A stretch of 64,000 bases of DNA, from the NCBI RefSeq assembly GCF_003112775.1, contig NZ_BFCH01000018.1:546144-610143 (forward strand). Reading direction: 5' to 3'. The position numbers were made by a program, and so were the translations under genes. Below the pieces are notes generated by a model. That model did not search any database, was not told the DNA's origin, and was given only the letters and a program-made list of their open reading frames with translations. This stretch comes from Mycobacterium montefiorense (lineage in GTDB: Bacteria > Actinomycetota > Actinomycetes > Mycobacteriales > Mycobacteriaceae). Below are positions 27,901-34,908 of this stretch, in pieces (positions within the stretch are counted from its first letter, which is position 1; every line of letters begins with the position of its first letter).

Positions 27901-30249
27901 ATCGTCCGCAGTTAAGGCATTCCAGAGTCCTCGGATGGCCTGCTCCGCGTTTCCGAGTGTCAAGAGAGCCTCGAACGGAATCTCCGACCATCGCTCCCCG
28001 TGTTCGCTGGCGATCTGCGCGAACTGAGTTGCGAGTGCGTTCCAGGCGCTCGGCTGCGGCGTGACGAGTGCGGCTTGGCATCCGAGTCGCGTTGCGCGAA
28101 TGGACCACCGAGGGGCGCCGGCCGTCGCCAGCGCTTGCCAGCCTTCGACGATGAAGAGTCTGCAGAGGGCGAAATCTCTGAACAGATCAGTTGAGAACTC
28201 GTCTCCTGGAGACAGTGCGGGGTTGTTCGGTAGCCGGAGGACTCCGCCAGACCGCAATTCGGCGGCGGCAGACCCCGGGACATAATCGCAACGCAGGCCG
28301 AGATTGCGTTTGGCGACTGCCAGCGTCGCTTGTTCGCGGTCGTCTGGCGACGCCATTCCAGCTGGGCGCTCCTCGTCGCCTCGAATCAAACTGCGCCATA
28401 CGGCGCTGAATACGTCGGCTTCGCAAAGGAATTCCGCAGGATCAAGTTCTTCATCGGTGCGCAGAAGGGCATCAACCAAGCCAGGACGACCGAGTAGCCA
28501 CTTTGCCCGCCCATCGCTACCCAGCCGTGCGAGCGTCGGGAAAGTTCCGGCCAACTGGTCGCGCTCGTCCTGCGTCAGGGGCCCGAGGATGACCTCGGTT
28601 GGCGCAGCGCAAATTCCAGCCAAGCCGGCTGATTTTGCCAGGACTTCTCGAACCTGTCGCGATCCATCGGTGCGGGTGACGGCGACGAGGCCGACGCCTG
28701 TTTTCAGGGCCGCAACGGAAAGCGCCTGCAAGACGGCAGCTTTGCCTTCAAGCGCCGATTCGGCGCCGTCGACCAAGATGAGTCTTACGGATCCTGTTTC
28801 GCTGGTGGCCAGTACCTCGTCGAGCGAGAATCCGCCGAGGAGACCCTCGAACTCGGACGGGTTCTGGGGCAAGTCTCGCAGGCTGAGGATGGTGATCGCT
28901 GCGCCGTCGCTCCGGAGTGTCTCTGCGACACGGAGGCACAGTGCAGACTTCCCGACATCCGGTTCACCCGTGACGACGAGCGAACCAGTTGAGCCGCCCG
29001 CCGATTTCATGGCAGCGTCGACGCGCGATCGCTCCACTAATCGCTCTAGCTCAAGGGTTTCAGAATTAGTGCGCAAGGACGGACTGATTGAATCGCGGAG
29101 GCGTAAGCCTAGCCTGTCCACTACCGCCCACGCGCTGGCGTACCTCGGGGACCTTAGAAGCCGGTAGTCACTAAGGTTTCGACGGATCACTGATTGGTCT
29201 AATACCGCTCCTTGAGGTGCCCATGTGCCGACGAGCTCCTCAATCCGGGAGAAGAGCGCATCGGCGGTCGCCGGTGTGCCGTCATGAAGAACACGTTGCA
29301 GCGTGTTCACGGCCACCGTTCGGTCAGCGCGGTCAGTTCTCTCAAGGCGGAGCGTGCGAACGGTGAGGCTGGACAGTAGGCGCCACGCGAGCTCCACGCT
29401 TGCAAACCCGGAGGCCGCTGCCAGGCCATCGGCAGCCTGCTCGACAAGCCCCTTGATGTGTTCGTATCTGTCACGGACACGCCCGTTCGTGCGCCCCGGC
29501 TGGGCGAGTCGGACCTCAAGCTCTTCGCCGCTTGGCATGGACCGCGCGATCTCAGCGAGATCAGAAAGTTGGGTGATTGCGTTGGCGTTGGTCGACGCGG
29601 CAAGGACGAGCCGCCAGCGGCCGGCCCACACCGTGGCCCACTGGTCGAGGACGACCGCCAGGAAGTCGCGGATCAACGGAACGGAGGCGGTGTCACTCCG
29701 GGTCAGTAAGGGGCTCCGGCGTACGGCGATCGACGACCGGTACACCTCGTCATGCCTGTCACGTCCTTCGATCAGGATGTCGTCGACATCGCCCTGGTCA
29801 CTCGCTTGCAAGCGAATCGAATCGAGGGCAAGGGAGTCTCCGAGCTCGGTCAGGGCGTCGCCTGCGAGTAGACCAGCGATCAGGTATGCCGCGTAAGTGT
29901 GCTCTAGGCGAACTCCTCCGCCGCCGGTTGAATATGGGCTCGACCTGGTGGGGGCTGAGCTCGCCGACGGCACCACTTCCTGCAGCCATTCGCTGATCGA
30001 AGGATGCGAAACCACCAGCCGCCACAATGTTGCGCGCCCGGACCTCTCTGATGTCACGAAGCCGGCTTCACCGAGCCTTCGGAGCGCATCGTTCGCCGTG
30101 GTTGGTGCGACGCCCAATGCGCTGGCAACCTTTCGGCCCGACAGCGGTTGAGTGCTTTCAGCGAGCAGGGACAAGGTTCGATACTCAGTTTCGCTGAGTG
30201 TTGCCTGGAGGGTCTCGGTCGCGGTCGCCACAGAATTACCATATGTCAT
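24988..30249 (-). CDS. Giant winged-helix / STAND-like NTPase, 1,753 residues
   Basis: A very large single-gene protein with a defence-type architecture. Residues about 15-80 form a winged helix (SLLAESTQPLSGRKVASALG, then RLGEAGFVTSERSGRATLWRL). Residues about 105-200 (GGGGVRLEHTYAAYLIAGLL; VDDILIEGRD; SIAVRRSP) resemble the E...D...xVK layout of Cap4/PD-(D/E)xK-type domains, though the usual Lys reads Arg. A P-loop GEPDVGKSA lies near residue 433 with RLILVDGAESA as Walker B, and about 1,200 residues of alpha-helical, probably repeat-type sequence follow. It is transcribed from a promoter overlapping a palindrome at its own start codon and is divergent from abiEi. There is no frameshift in 5.26 kb, suggesting selection. 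Function unproven; an Avs/STAND-like phage sensor is the best analogy. Confidence 0.8.
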   Translation of the reverse strand: MTYGNSVATATETLQATLSETEYRTLSLLAESTQPLSGRKVASALGVAPTTANDALRRLGEAGFVTSERSGRATLWRLVVSHPSISEWLQEVVPSASSAPTRSSPYSTGGGGVRLEHTYAAYLIAGLLAGDALTELGDSLALDSIRLQASDQGDVDDILIEGRDRHDEVYRSSIAVRRSPLLTRSDTASVPLIRDFLAVVLDQWATVWAGRWRLVLAASTNANAITQLSDLAEIARSMPSGEELEVRLAQPGRTNGRVRDRYEHIKGLVEQAADGLAAASGFASVELAWRLLSSLTVRTLRLERTDRADRTVAVNTLQRVLHDGTPATADALFSRIEELVGTWAPQGAVLDQSVIRRNLSDYRLLRSPRYASAWAVVDRLGLRLRDSISPSLRTNSETLELERLVERSRVDAAMKSAGGSTGSLVVTGEPDVGKSALCLRVAETLRSDGAAITILSLRDLPQNPSEFEGLLGGFSLDEVLATSETGSVRLILVDGAESALEGKAAVLQALSVAALKTGVGLVAVTRTDGSRQVREVLAKSAGLAGICAAPTEVILGPLTQDERDQLAGTFPTLARLGSDGRAKWLLGRPGLVDALLRTDEELDPAEFLCEADVFSAVWRSLIRGDEERPAGMASPDDREQATLAVAKRNLGLRCDYVPGSAAAELRSGGVLRLPNNPALSPGDEFSTDLFRDFALCRLFIVEGWQALATAGAPRWSIRATRLGCQAALVTPQPSAWNALATQFAQIASEHGERWSEIPFEALLTLGNAEQAIRGLWNALTADDGAPMATLLRLAEARYVNGTIGDPFALAPLVRVAFCERPTIGHIPGFGHRTVHDLIKDLVLAWLRGMASSHPQPDGLRQAVRETVLADDPRLYDEFAIEALATLGPDVDNRAEAWLRAVAQERPGNLNPAVESFVASLSMSQACPELLLHLAEAYYIELPDPRNRWGGHDLDDGIRDLKHGLWPGFGVSAAAWFYGPFFRLLNTRPLETIGFINRMLNHAAKFRVEKMLTYRNDGNRPQELEGVRLDLPGLGERLFVGDGSVWTWYRGTGVGPYACMSALLALERFIDHLFEKIDLPARKILELLLTDCHNLAVPGLIVGFLTRHPKAVGDLLDPFLVSPDIWHLESARVANDHGFRARDSDADTLTGSDQRRWTFHETVGGMVINARVAGDEERLARLSALGDKLVASARASLQDAQGNFAEYLALIESWAAEFRIENYRVSTSGNHILIQFERPEPIERILAPRNAELQATNALYELQNRYGRFNENPNEWPVEDLAEDLATAREIDEKSSAPADFLWPENGLVSVAAAAVRSHALRLATIGDADLRWAVEATLLASENPQIDGMSYHDSMFSMGADRAAAGAVPLLLLPAFDNLDLNRDRVDSALRALATSLFDEVRAIYVKGCDPLWDEPCDLDAITGDCQRHGPAWAAAIEGLHDCRLGPWNQETQRREPDPLLPPFHERLPTVAHDALLVNRLRMPLSCVVDARQVPCVRDAVGALWAPLWDAYRRGLAHWWEEGYDHHETKHEPIARRMISITLDGDRELVKAFIETLATSSKALHQLFDGFATVFTYDDQTRSLMREFWPWALEAALDAVGEGTSLKAGHHWFDYMVAALMPTPRPHPWDPDIDGTFANSRKHWIQPADLGDLGRRWLSLARWEPKAIDAVIKFGKSAPTAWQNSVELDWIETLAGGRYDLIANRLYYLEEWFSELRGSGLILGEVKTKYHRIVDGLAAAGDRAAVRLQQLDE

Positions 30250-30268
30250 GTCCAGAAAATATGGACAT
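30248..30268. promoter_or_regulatory. Palindromic operator at the start of the giant NTPase gene
   Basis: Arms ATGTCCA and TGGACAT flank the 7-base spacer GAAAATA. The palindrome overlaps the ATG (complement at 30247-30249). Since the encoded protein begins with a winged-helix domain, self-binding and autorepression are a natural inference. Confidence 0.6.
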
Positions 30269-30401
30269 AGCTCGCGCGGCCGGCGAGTCGGCGGGTTATG
30301 TCCTACGGGTGTGCACGTTCACGCCTGTCACAGCAGCCGCCACGTGCGACCTGGGCGACGTATTGGTTCTGACCACGGGCGGGTGGCCAGGGGAATGCAT
30401 T

Positions 30402-30454
30402 AATTGAGAGATTCTCGTATGATGTTGCGAGAGGGAATTGAGAGATTCTCGTAT
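30402..30454 (+). promoter_or_regulatory. Tandem 19-bp operators upstream of abiEi
   Basis: AATTGAGAGATTCTCGTAT occurs at 30402-30420 and again, identically, at 30436-30454. Each copy contains the half-site pair GAGA-GAT-TCTC, and similarity extends into the following TGTTGC. AbiEi proteins repress their own operon by binding repeats near the promoter, so this is the expected place for such sites. Confidence 0.7.
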
Positions 30455-30481
30455 CGTGTTGCAGAAGAGCGGGGAGGTGAA

Positions 30482-31189
30482 GTGTCGATGTCGACCACAC
30501 GGGGCCATTACGACCGCGACGGTGTGGATGCCACCCGGCGGTCCATCTTTGCTTCTCGCAACCGGTTCTGGCGTACGTCCGACATGGACACGGCTCCCTC
30601 GACTGCACAGCGGTTGCTGGCCGAACTGGTGGCACAGGGGGAATTGCGCCACATCCGTAAGGGGCTGTACTGGCGCGGCATCAAAACACCGCTGGGTATG
30701 GCGCTACCGACGCCTGACACATTGGCTACTGAACTTGTCGGGCGAAAGGGCATCGGCCCAGCGGGGCTCTCGGCAGCGAACGCGTTGCGGCTGTCCACCC
30801 AGATTCCCCGCCGCGCTGAGTATGCCGTGGTGGGCCGCCCGCCGACTGGCGGTCCAACGGTGCATTTCGTGGACCGTTCGGCTCGCCGCGGTCGCGCTGA
30901 GCGAGCGCTGAACCCGACCGAGGTGGCGACGTTGGAGGTGCTCGATGGGTGGGAGAGGGTGATCGAGACTGGCCCTGGCGAGGCGATGGAGCGGCTAACG
31001 GGGCTCATCACCTCGGGCGTTATCGACCCTGACCGCCTCGCTGGCGCAAGTGGCACTGAATCCGGTTCCGTGCGCGCACGGCTGCGCCACCTGCTGCACC
31101 GCGCGGGGCGCGCGGATCTCGCTGACAAGATGTCGGCCGCCGACCCGCGAGTTGAAGCCAAGGCCCTGGCCGGTCTGATCGCTGCTTAA
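30482..31189 (+). CDS. abiEi: AbiEi-family type IV antitoxin
   Basis: The antitoxin and autorepressor of an AbiE type IV system. The product has an N-terminal winged helix (STAQRLLAELVAQGELRHIR, then KGLYWRG), the AbiEi core (GPAGLSAANALRLSTQIPRR, VVGRPPT) and a C-terminal helical region (ARLRHLLHRAGRADLADKM). GGAGGTGA ends at 30480; the GTG at 30482 and the ATG at 30488 are both in frame, and upstream in-frame ATGs lie inside the operator repeats and are unlikely. The toxin gene follows after 2 bases. AbiE systems block phage by abortive infection and can stabilise mobile elements. Confidence 0.85.
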   Translation: MSMSTTRGHYDRDGVDATRRSIFASRNRFWRTSDMDTAPSTAQRLLAELVAQGELRHIRKGLYWRGIKTPLGMALPTPDTLATELVGRKGIGPAGLSAANALRLSTQIPRRAEYAVVGRPPTGGPTVHFVDRSARRGRAERALNPTEVATLEVLDGWERVIETGPGEAMERLTGLITSGVIDPDRLAGASGTESGSVRARLRHLLHRAGRADLADKMSAADPRVEAKALAGLIAA

Positions 31190-31191
31190 AC

Positions 31192-32175
31192 GTGGCACTT
31201 TGGCGTGAGGACGATCCAGAGGTTTTCGCGGCCACGATCGTTGCCGCTGCTGAACAGCTCGGCGTGCAGCCCCTCGCGGTAGAGAAGGATTACTGGATCT
31301 GTGAGGTGCTGCGCGCGATCGTTACCGCTCACCGCGAGGAGATCGTATTCAAGGGCGGTACGAGCCTGGAGAAGCTGCGAATTATTCAGCGCTTCTCCGA
31401 GGATCTCGATCTCCTCGTTCTAGGCGACTACGCCAACGTTCGTGCCGCCAAGCGGGCGATGAAGACGATGCTGGACACGGCAGCGTCGGCGATTGGCGTG
31501 GAGTACCGCGACCGGAAGTCGGCCGGCGACTTGGGAACTGCCACGCAAGAGGCTTGGCTGGACCTACCTCTCGCCCATAGCGACCAGTCAGGCGGACTTG
31601 CTGACCCTAAATCGGTTCTCGTCGAACTGGGCCAGACCGGCGGACCAAAACCGGCGCTGCAAGCGCAGGTTGAGTCGCTTCTGTACCGGGAGCTGAGGGC
31701 GACGGACCTCGTTGGTGGTCAGTGGGACGACCTGCGGCCGTTCGAAGTGACGATCCTGCACCCAGGACGCACACTCATCGAAAAGCTGTTGCGGGTCAAC
31801 AACTTCGTCGTGGACCCAACCAAACGCACCACCTTGCATGGGCTGCCTCGTATCGGGCGTCAGTTCTACGACATCTGGGCACTGTTGGAGGACGCCTCCG
31901 TCACGACGCTGCTCGCTGACACGGTAATGGTTAGCGACATCCTCGCCAACGTATTCGAAGTGTCGCAGGCTTTCGGAGGCGATCATCCAATACCCGATGG
32001 AGGCTTCGCGGCCTCCGAAGCGTTCAATCCAAGCGGCGAGTTCGCGACAGACCTTCGCCGGGAGCACAACACCGCAATGGATACGTTCCATTACGGCAGC
32101 GAAAGGCCAACATTCGATGAGGTGCTGGAGCGAGTCCATTCGTGTTCGAAGCTCCTTGACCTCGAACGGGATTGA
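31192..32175 (+). CDS. abiEii: AbiEii/AbiGii-family nucleotidyltransferase toxin
   Basis: The toxin half of the AbiE pair, a DNA polymerase beta-like nucleotidyltransferase. In mycobacteria the related MenT toxins add nucleotides to tRNA. The 327-residue product carries KGGTSLEK (residues 54-61) and RFSEDLDLLV with the metal-binding Asp71 and Asp73, the fixed GSxS-DxD order of the family. A basic pocket (HPGRTLIEKLLRVNN) follows further on, with RQFYDIWALL. The start is GTG 31192, 2 bases after the antitoxin stop. It is the last gene before attR and appears intact. Confidence 0.88.
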   Translation: MALWREDDPEVFAATIVAAAEQLGVQPLAVEKDYWICEVLRAIVTAHREEIVFKGGTSLEKLRIIQRFSEDLDLLVLGDYANVRAAKRAMKTMLDTAASAIGVEYRDRKSAGDLGTATQEAWLDLPLAHSDQSGGLADPKSVLVELGQTGGPKPALQAQVESLLYRELRATDLVGGQWDDLRPFEVTILHPGRTLIEKLLRVNNFVVDPTKRTTLHGLPRIGRQFYDIWALLEDASVTTLLADTVMVSDILANVFEVSQAFGGDHPIPDGGFAASEAFNPSGEFATDLRREHNTAMDTFHYGSERPTFDEVLERVHSCSKLLDLERD

Positions 32176-32230
32176 CACGATTGCGCGTCGACAGCACCAA
32201 GGAATGGACCACGGCCAACCTCGCTGTCGT

Positions 32231-32249
32231 TGGGACCACTGTGGGACCA
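32231..32249 (+). repeat. Paired TGGGACCA motif near the right island end
   Basis: Two TGGGACCA copies 11 bases apart, the same pair as at 16063-16081 and in the same orientation, 107 bases inside attR. They lie in an otherwise featureless stretch after abiEii. Confidence 0.5.
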
Positions 32250-32355
32250 CACGTCATGCGCGATGCTGAACGACCTGCGCGTCTGTATACGGTACGCACT
32301 GCCTTCAAGCTACGAAGACTGCGCGCGAACTGCGCAAACAAGCTGCCGCTACTTC

Positions 32356-32399
32356 CTGGGGGTCAAGTGGTCGCAGGTTCAAATCCTGTCAGCCCGACA
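32356..32399 (+). repeat. attR, 44-bp direct repeat of tRNA-Pro 3' half
   Basis: Identical to 15958-16001. It lacks the 5' half of the tRNA, so it is not a tRNA gene. Its last bases also encode, on the other strand, the final residues and TGA stop of the adjacent transporter gene. Confidence 0.93.
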
Positions 32400-33969
32400 C
32401 AGGTGTTTGGCCCACATTGGTCGCCGGTTTCCTCGGCAGAAACGCCGCGGGGATAAACATCAACCCGACCAGGACGACCGCCACCACGAATACGAAGCAG
32501 TAGGCGTGAGATAGGTCGTGCGACACGTTCCTCATGAAGTCGGAAGCCAGCGCTCTGCGGGGTATTGCCGACGGGTCGACTCGCAGTCCGAGCCGGGCGG
32601 CATTCTGTCGCAGGATTGCGATTTTGTTTGCAGCGGAGATGTTTTCGCTGCGATTGAACTCGTTGGTGAGGATCACCGACATCAGCGCGGCACCTATCGA
32701 CCCGGCAATCTGCTGATTGACGCTAATTAGCGTCGAACCCCGCGCGATCTGATGCGAGGCCAAGGCCTGCACCATCGATCCCGACAGCGGCATCATGGTG
32801 CAGCCCATGCCCATGCCCATGATCGCCACCCCGGCGAGCAGCGTTGGCAGGTAATGCTCTTGGCTGGCGGCACCGTAGGCGAAAATGCCCATCCCGGTGC
32901 CCAGTAGCGTGATGCCGAGCAACACGGCCTTGCCCGGTCCGTGTTTGTCCATGAACGTCCCGGCAAGCGGCATGGTCAGCATGGCCCCGAGTCCCAGTGG
33001 GATCATGTGTACCCCGGACTGCAGCGGCGTCTGGTGCAGCTCCTGCTGCAAGTAGCTCGGGAACAACACCCAGGTGCCGAAGAACGCGATGGCGAACAAC
33101 AATGTCGCCGCGTTGGCGAGCGTGACTACCCGGTTTTTGAACAGCCGCAGGTCGATGAGTGCGTGGTCCGTGCGGTACAGGGCATGCACGACGAACCCGG
33201 TAATCAGCACCACACCGATCGCGGCCGGAATCCATACGTGGCGGTCGGCAACGGTGCCGCGGCCGGGAATGGACGACACTCCGTACAACAATGTCGCCAC
33301 GCCGGGCGACAGCAGCAGTAGGCCGAGGAAATCGAAGGTTTCCGACGGCGTCGAGTGATCTTGCGGGAACACCATCGCCGCAAGCAGGAACGCGGTCAGT
33401 CCGATCGGCACGTTGATCCAAAAGATCCACTCCCAGCTATAGGTATCGATGAGCCAGCCGCCCAGGATCGGCCCGCCGATCGGGCCGAGTAGCAGCGGGA
33501 TACCCAGCACCGCCATCAGCCGGCCGAGTCGTTTCGGGCCTGCCTCGCGCGTCATGATGGTGAACGCCAGCGGTATCAACATGCCGCCACCGAGGCCCTG
33601 AGCCATACGAAATGCGATGAGCAAGAAGATGTTTGGTGCCATCGCGCACAGCAATGAGCCCAAAGTGAACGCCAGCACCGATCCCATGAAGAGTCGCTTG
33701 GTGCCGAATCGGTCGGCTGCCCACCCCGACAGCGGTATGACGGTGGCCATCGCGAGTGTGTAGCCGGTCGTCGTCCAGGCGACGATCGCCTGGGTGGAAT
33801 GGAATGCGTCGATGAAAGTGCGCTGCGCGACGCTGATGACGGTGATGTCCAGGTTCGACATCACTGAGGCCAACATGCACACGCCCGCGACCCGAAGTAG
33901 CGCGGCGTCCAGCTTCTCCGGGCAGAGGTGTTCGCCGGGCACCAGCAGTCCAATGTGATCGTTTGACAC
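32389..33969 (-). CDS. MFS transporter, DHA2 (EmrB/QacA) family
   Basis: A 526-residue 14-helix drug:proton antiporter-type permease of the inner membrane. Landmarks are the motif DRFGTKRLFMGSVLAF after helix 2, RMAQGLGGGMLIPLAFTIM (helix 4), GPIGGPILGGWLIDTYSWEW with motif C in helix 5, and FWINVPIGLTAFLL. The GTG at 33969 follows GGGAGGAACC, a strong ribosome site. The stop codon TGA and the residues before it are read from the attR repeat. Before the island entered, the gene would therefore have overlapped the 3' end of tRNA-Pro tail-to-tail. Substrate unknown. Confidence 0.9.
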   Translation of the reverse strand: MSNDHIGLLVPGEHLCPEKLDAALLRVAGVCMLASVMSNLDITVISVAQRTFIDAFHSTQAIVAWTTTGYTLAMATVIPLSGWAADRFGTKRLFMGSVLAFTLGSLLCAMAPNIFLLIAFRMAQGLGGGMLIPLAFTIMTREAGPKRLGRLMAVLGIPLLLGPIGGPILGGWLIDTYSWEWIFWINVPIGLTAFLLAAMVFPQDHSTPSETFDFLGLLLLSPGVATLLYGVSSIPGRGTVADRHVWIPAAIGVVLITGFVVHALYRTDHALIDLRLFKNRVVTLANAATLLFAIAFFGTWVLFPSYLQQELHQTPLQSGVHMIPLGLGAMLTMPLAGTFMDKHGPGKAVLLGITLLGTGMGIFAYGAASQEHYLPTLLAGVAIMGMGMGCTMMPLSGSMVQALASHQIARGSTLISVNQQIAGSIGAALMSVILTNEFNRSENISAANKIAILRQNAARLGLRVDPSAIPRRALASDFMRNVSHDLSHAYCFVFVVAVVLVGLMFIPAAFLPRKPATNVGQTPVSG

Positions 33970-34224
33970 GGTTCCTCCCTAGCTAACTGGTGAGCGCGCA
34001 AACGTCAGGTGGGGCTCCACGGCATGGCTGCTCCAGGCCCGCAGGCCGGGCCGGTGTCGCTCAGGCTCTTGGCGCTTCTATGAATCTCGATACTCCCAGT
34101 CGACGTGGTCCAGAACGTCCCCGCTGGCATCCCTTTAGCCGACACCGCCAGCCTGACTAGGGCATACCTACTAGCTGCAATTACGCTCAGCACTGTCGGT
34201 GGTTGCGCAAGCGAAGGGATCGAC

Positions 34225-34896
34225 GTGGCAGTGCAGGCAGGGCAGGCGGGTCTGCGGGTTGTGCTCGCCGACGACGATGTGCTGCTACGGGAAGGGCTAG
34301 CCAGCCTGCTCGCGCGTTCGGGGTACGACGTCGTGGGCCAGGTCGGTGACGCCTCGACGCTTCTAGAACTGGTCCGTACCCAGCGGCCGGAACTCGTGAT
34401 TGTCGACATCCGCATGCCTCCGACCGGCACCACCGACGGACTCGATGCGGGAATGGCTATTCGGCAGGAGATGCCGGAAGTCGGGTTGCTTGTCTTGTCA
34501 GCCCACATCGAAGTTGAACATGCGATCCAGCTGCTGGCGAGCGGTGGCGGTGTGGGCTACCTGCTGAAAACCCGGGTTACCGATGTCGCCGACTTTCTCG
34601 ACACGCTGGGGCGGATCGCCAACGGCGCATCCGTGGTGGATCCCGCTCTGGTTCAGGAATTGGTGTCCGCGCGCAAGCGTGATGATCCACTCGCCGCGCT
34701 CAGCCCGCGCGAAAAGGAAGTATTAGCACTGATGGCAGAGGGCCGCTCAAACGCCGGCATTGCACGGCAGTTGTGGCTGGCCGAAGGCACCGTCGAGAAG
34801 CACGTGCGCAGCATCATGACGAAATTGGACCTGCACGAGACCCCTGACGATCACCGCCGCGTCCGCGCGGTTGTCACCTTCCTCGAGGCTCGCTGA
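34225..34896 (+). CDS. NarL/LuxR-type response regulator
   Basis: A 223-residue two-component regulator. The receiver domain has the acidic pair ADDD, the phospho-acceptor Asp in LVIVDIRMPP and Lys in YLLKTRV. The C-terminal LuxR helix-turn-helix is clear: LSPREKEVLALMAEGRSNAG, then IARQLWLAEGTVEKHVRSIM. I place the start at the GTG at 34225, with AAGGGA upstream; the frame is open to 34105, but the extra residues are not receiver-like. The cognate kinase follows 12 bases after the stop. The target genes are unknown; the divergently oriented DHA2 transporter is a candidate. Confidence 0.88.
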   Translation: MAVQAGQAGLRVVLADDDVLLREGLASLLARSGYDVVGQVGDASTLLELVRTQRPELVIVDIRMPPTGTTDGLDAGMAIRQEMPEVGLLVLSAHIEVEHAIQLLASGGGVGYLLKTRVTDVADFLDTLGRIANGASVVDPALVQELVSARKRDDPLAALSPREKEVLALMAEGRSNAGIARQLWLAEGTVEKHVRSIMTKLDLHETPDDHRRVRAVVTFLEAR

Positions 34897-34908
34897 CGGG
34901 CGGCCGCG

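Larger units (their letters stand above)
15958..32399. mobile_element. 16.4-kb defence island integrated at tRNA-Pro(GGG)
   Basis: The segment lies between two perfect 44-bp direct repeats derived from the 3' half of tRNA-Pro. Inside are a decayed tyrosine-recombinase gene, a SIR2-like protein, a creatininase/radical SAM/STAND operon, a 1,753-residue NTPase and an AbiE pair, with visibly more A+T than the flanks (especially 19-24.4 kb). Paired TGGGACCA motifs lie just inside both ends. No replication, packaging or conjugation genes are seen, and the only integrase is truncated, so the element appears immobile by itself. Confidence 0.9.

Noticed and set aside
28304..29167. 287-residue antisense frame inside the giant NTPase gene
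   Set aside because: Ser/Arg-rich shadow of the sense frame, which carries the Walker motifs in the same region.
32356..32399. A second tRNA-Pro gene at the right border
   Set aside because: Only the 3' half of the tRNA is present; there is no D-arm or 5' acceptor strand.
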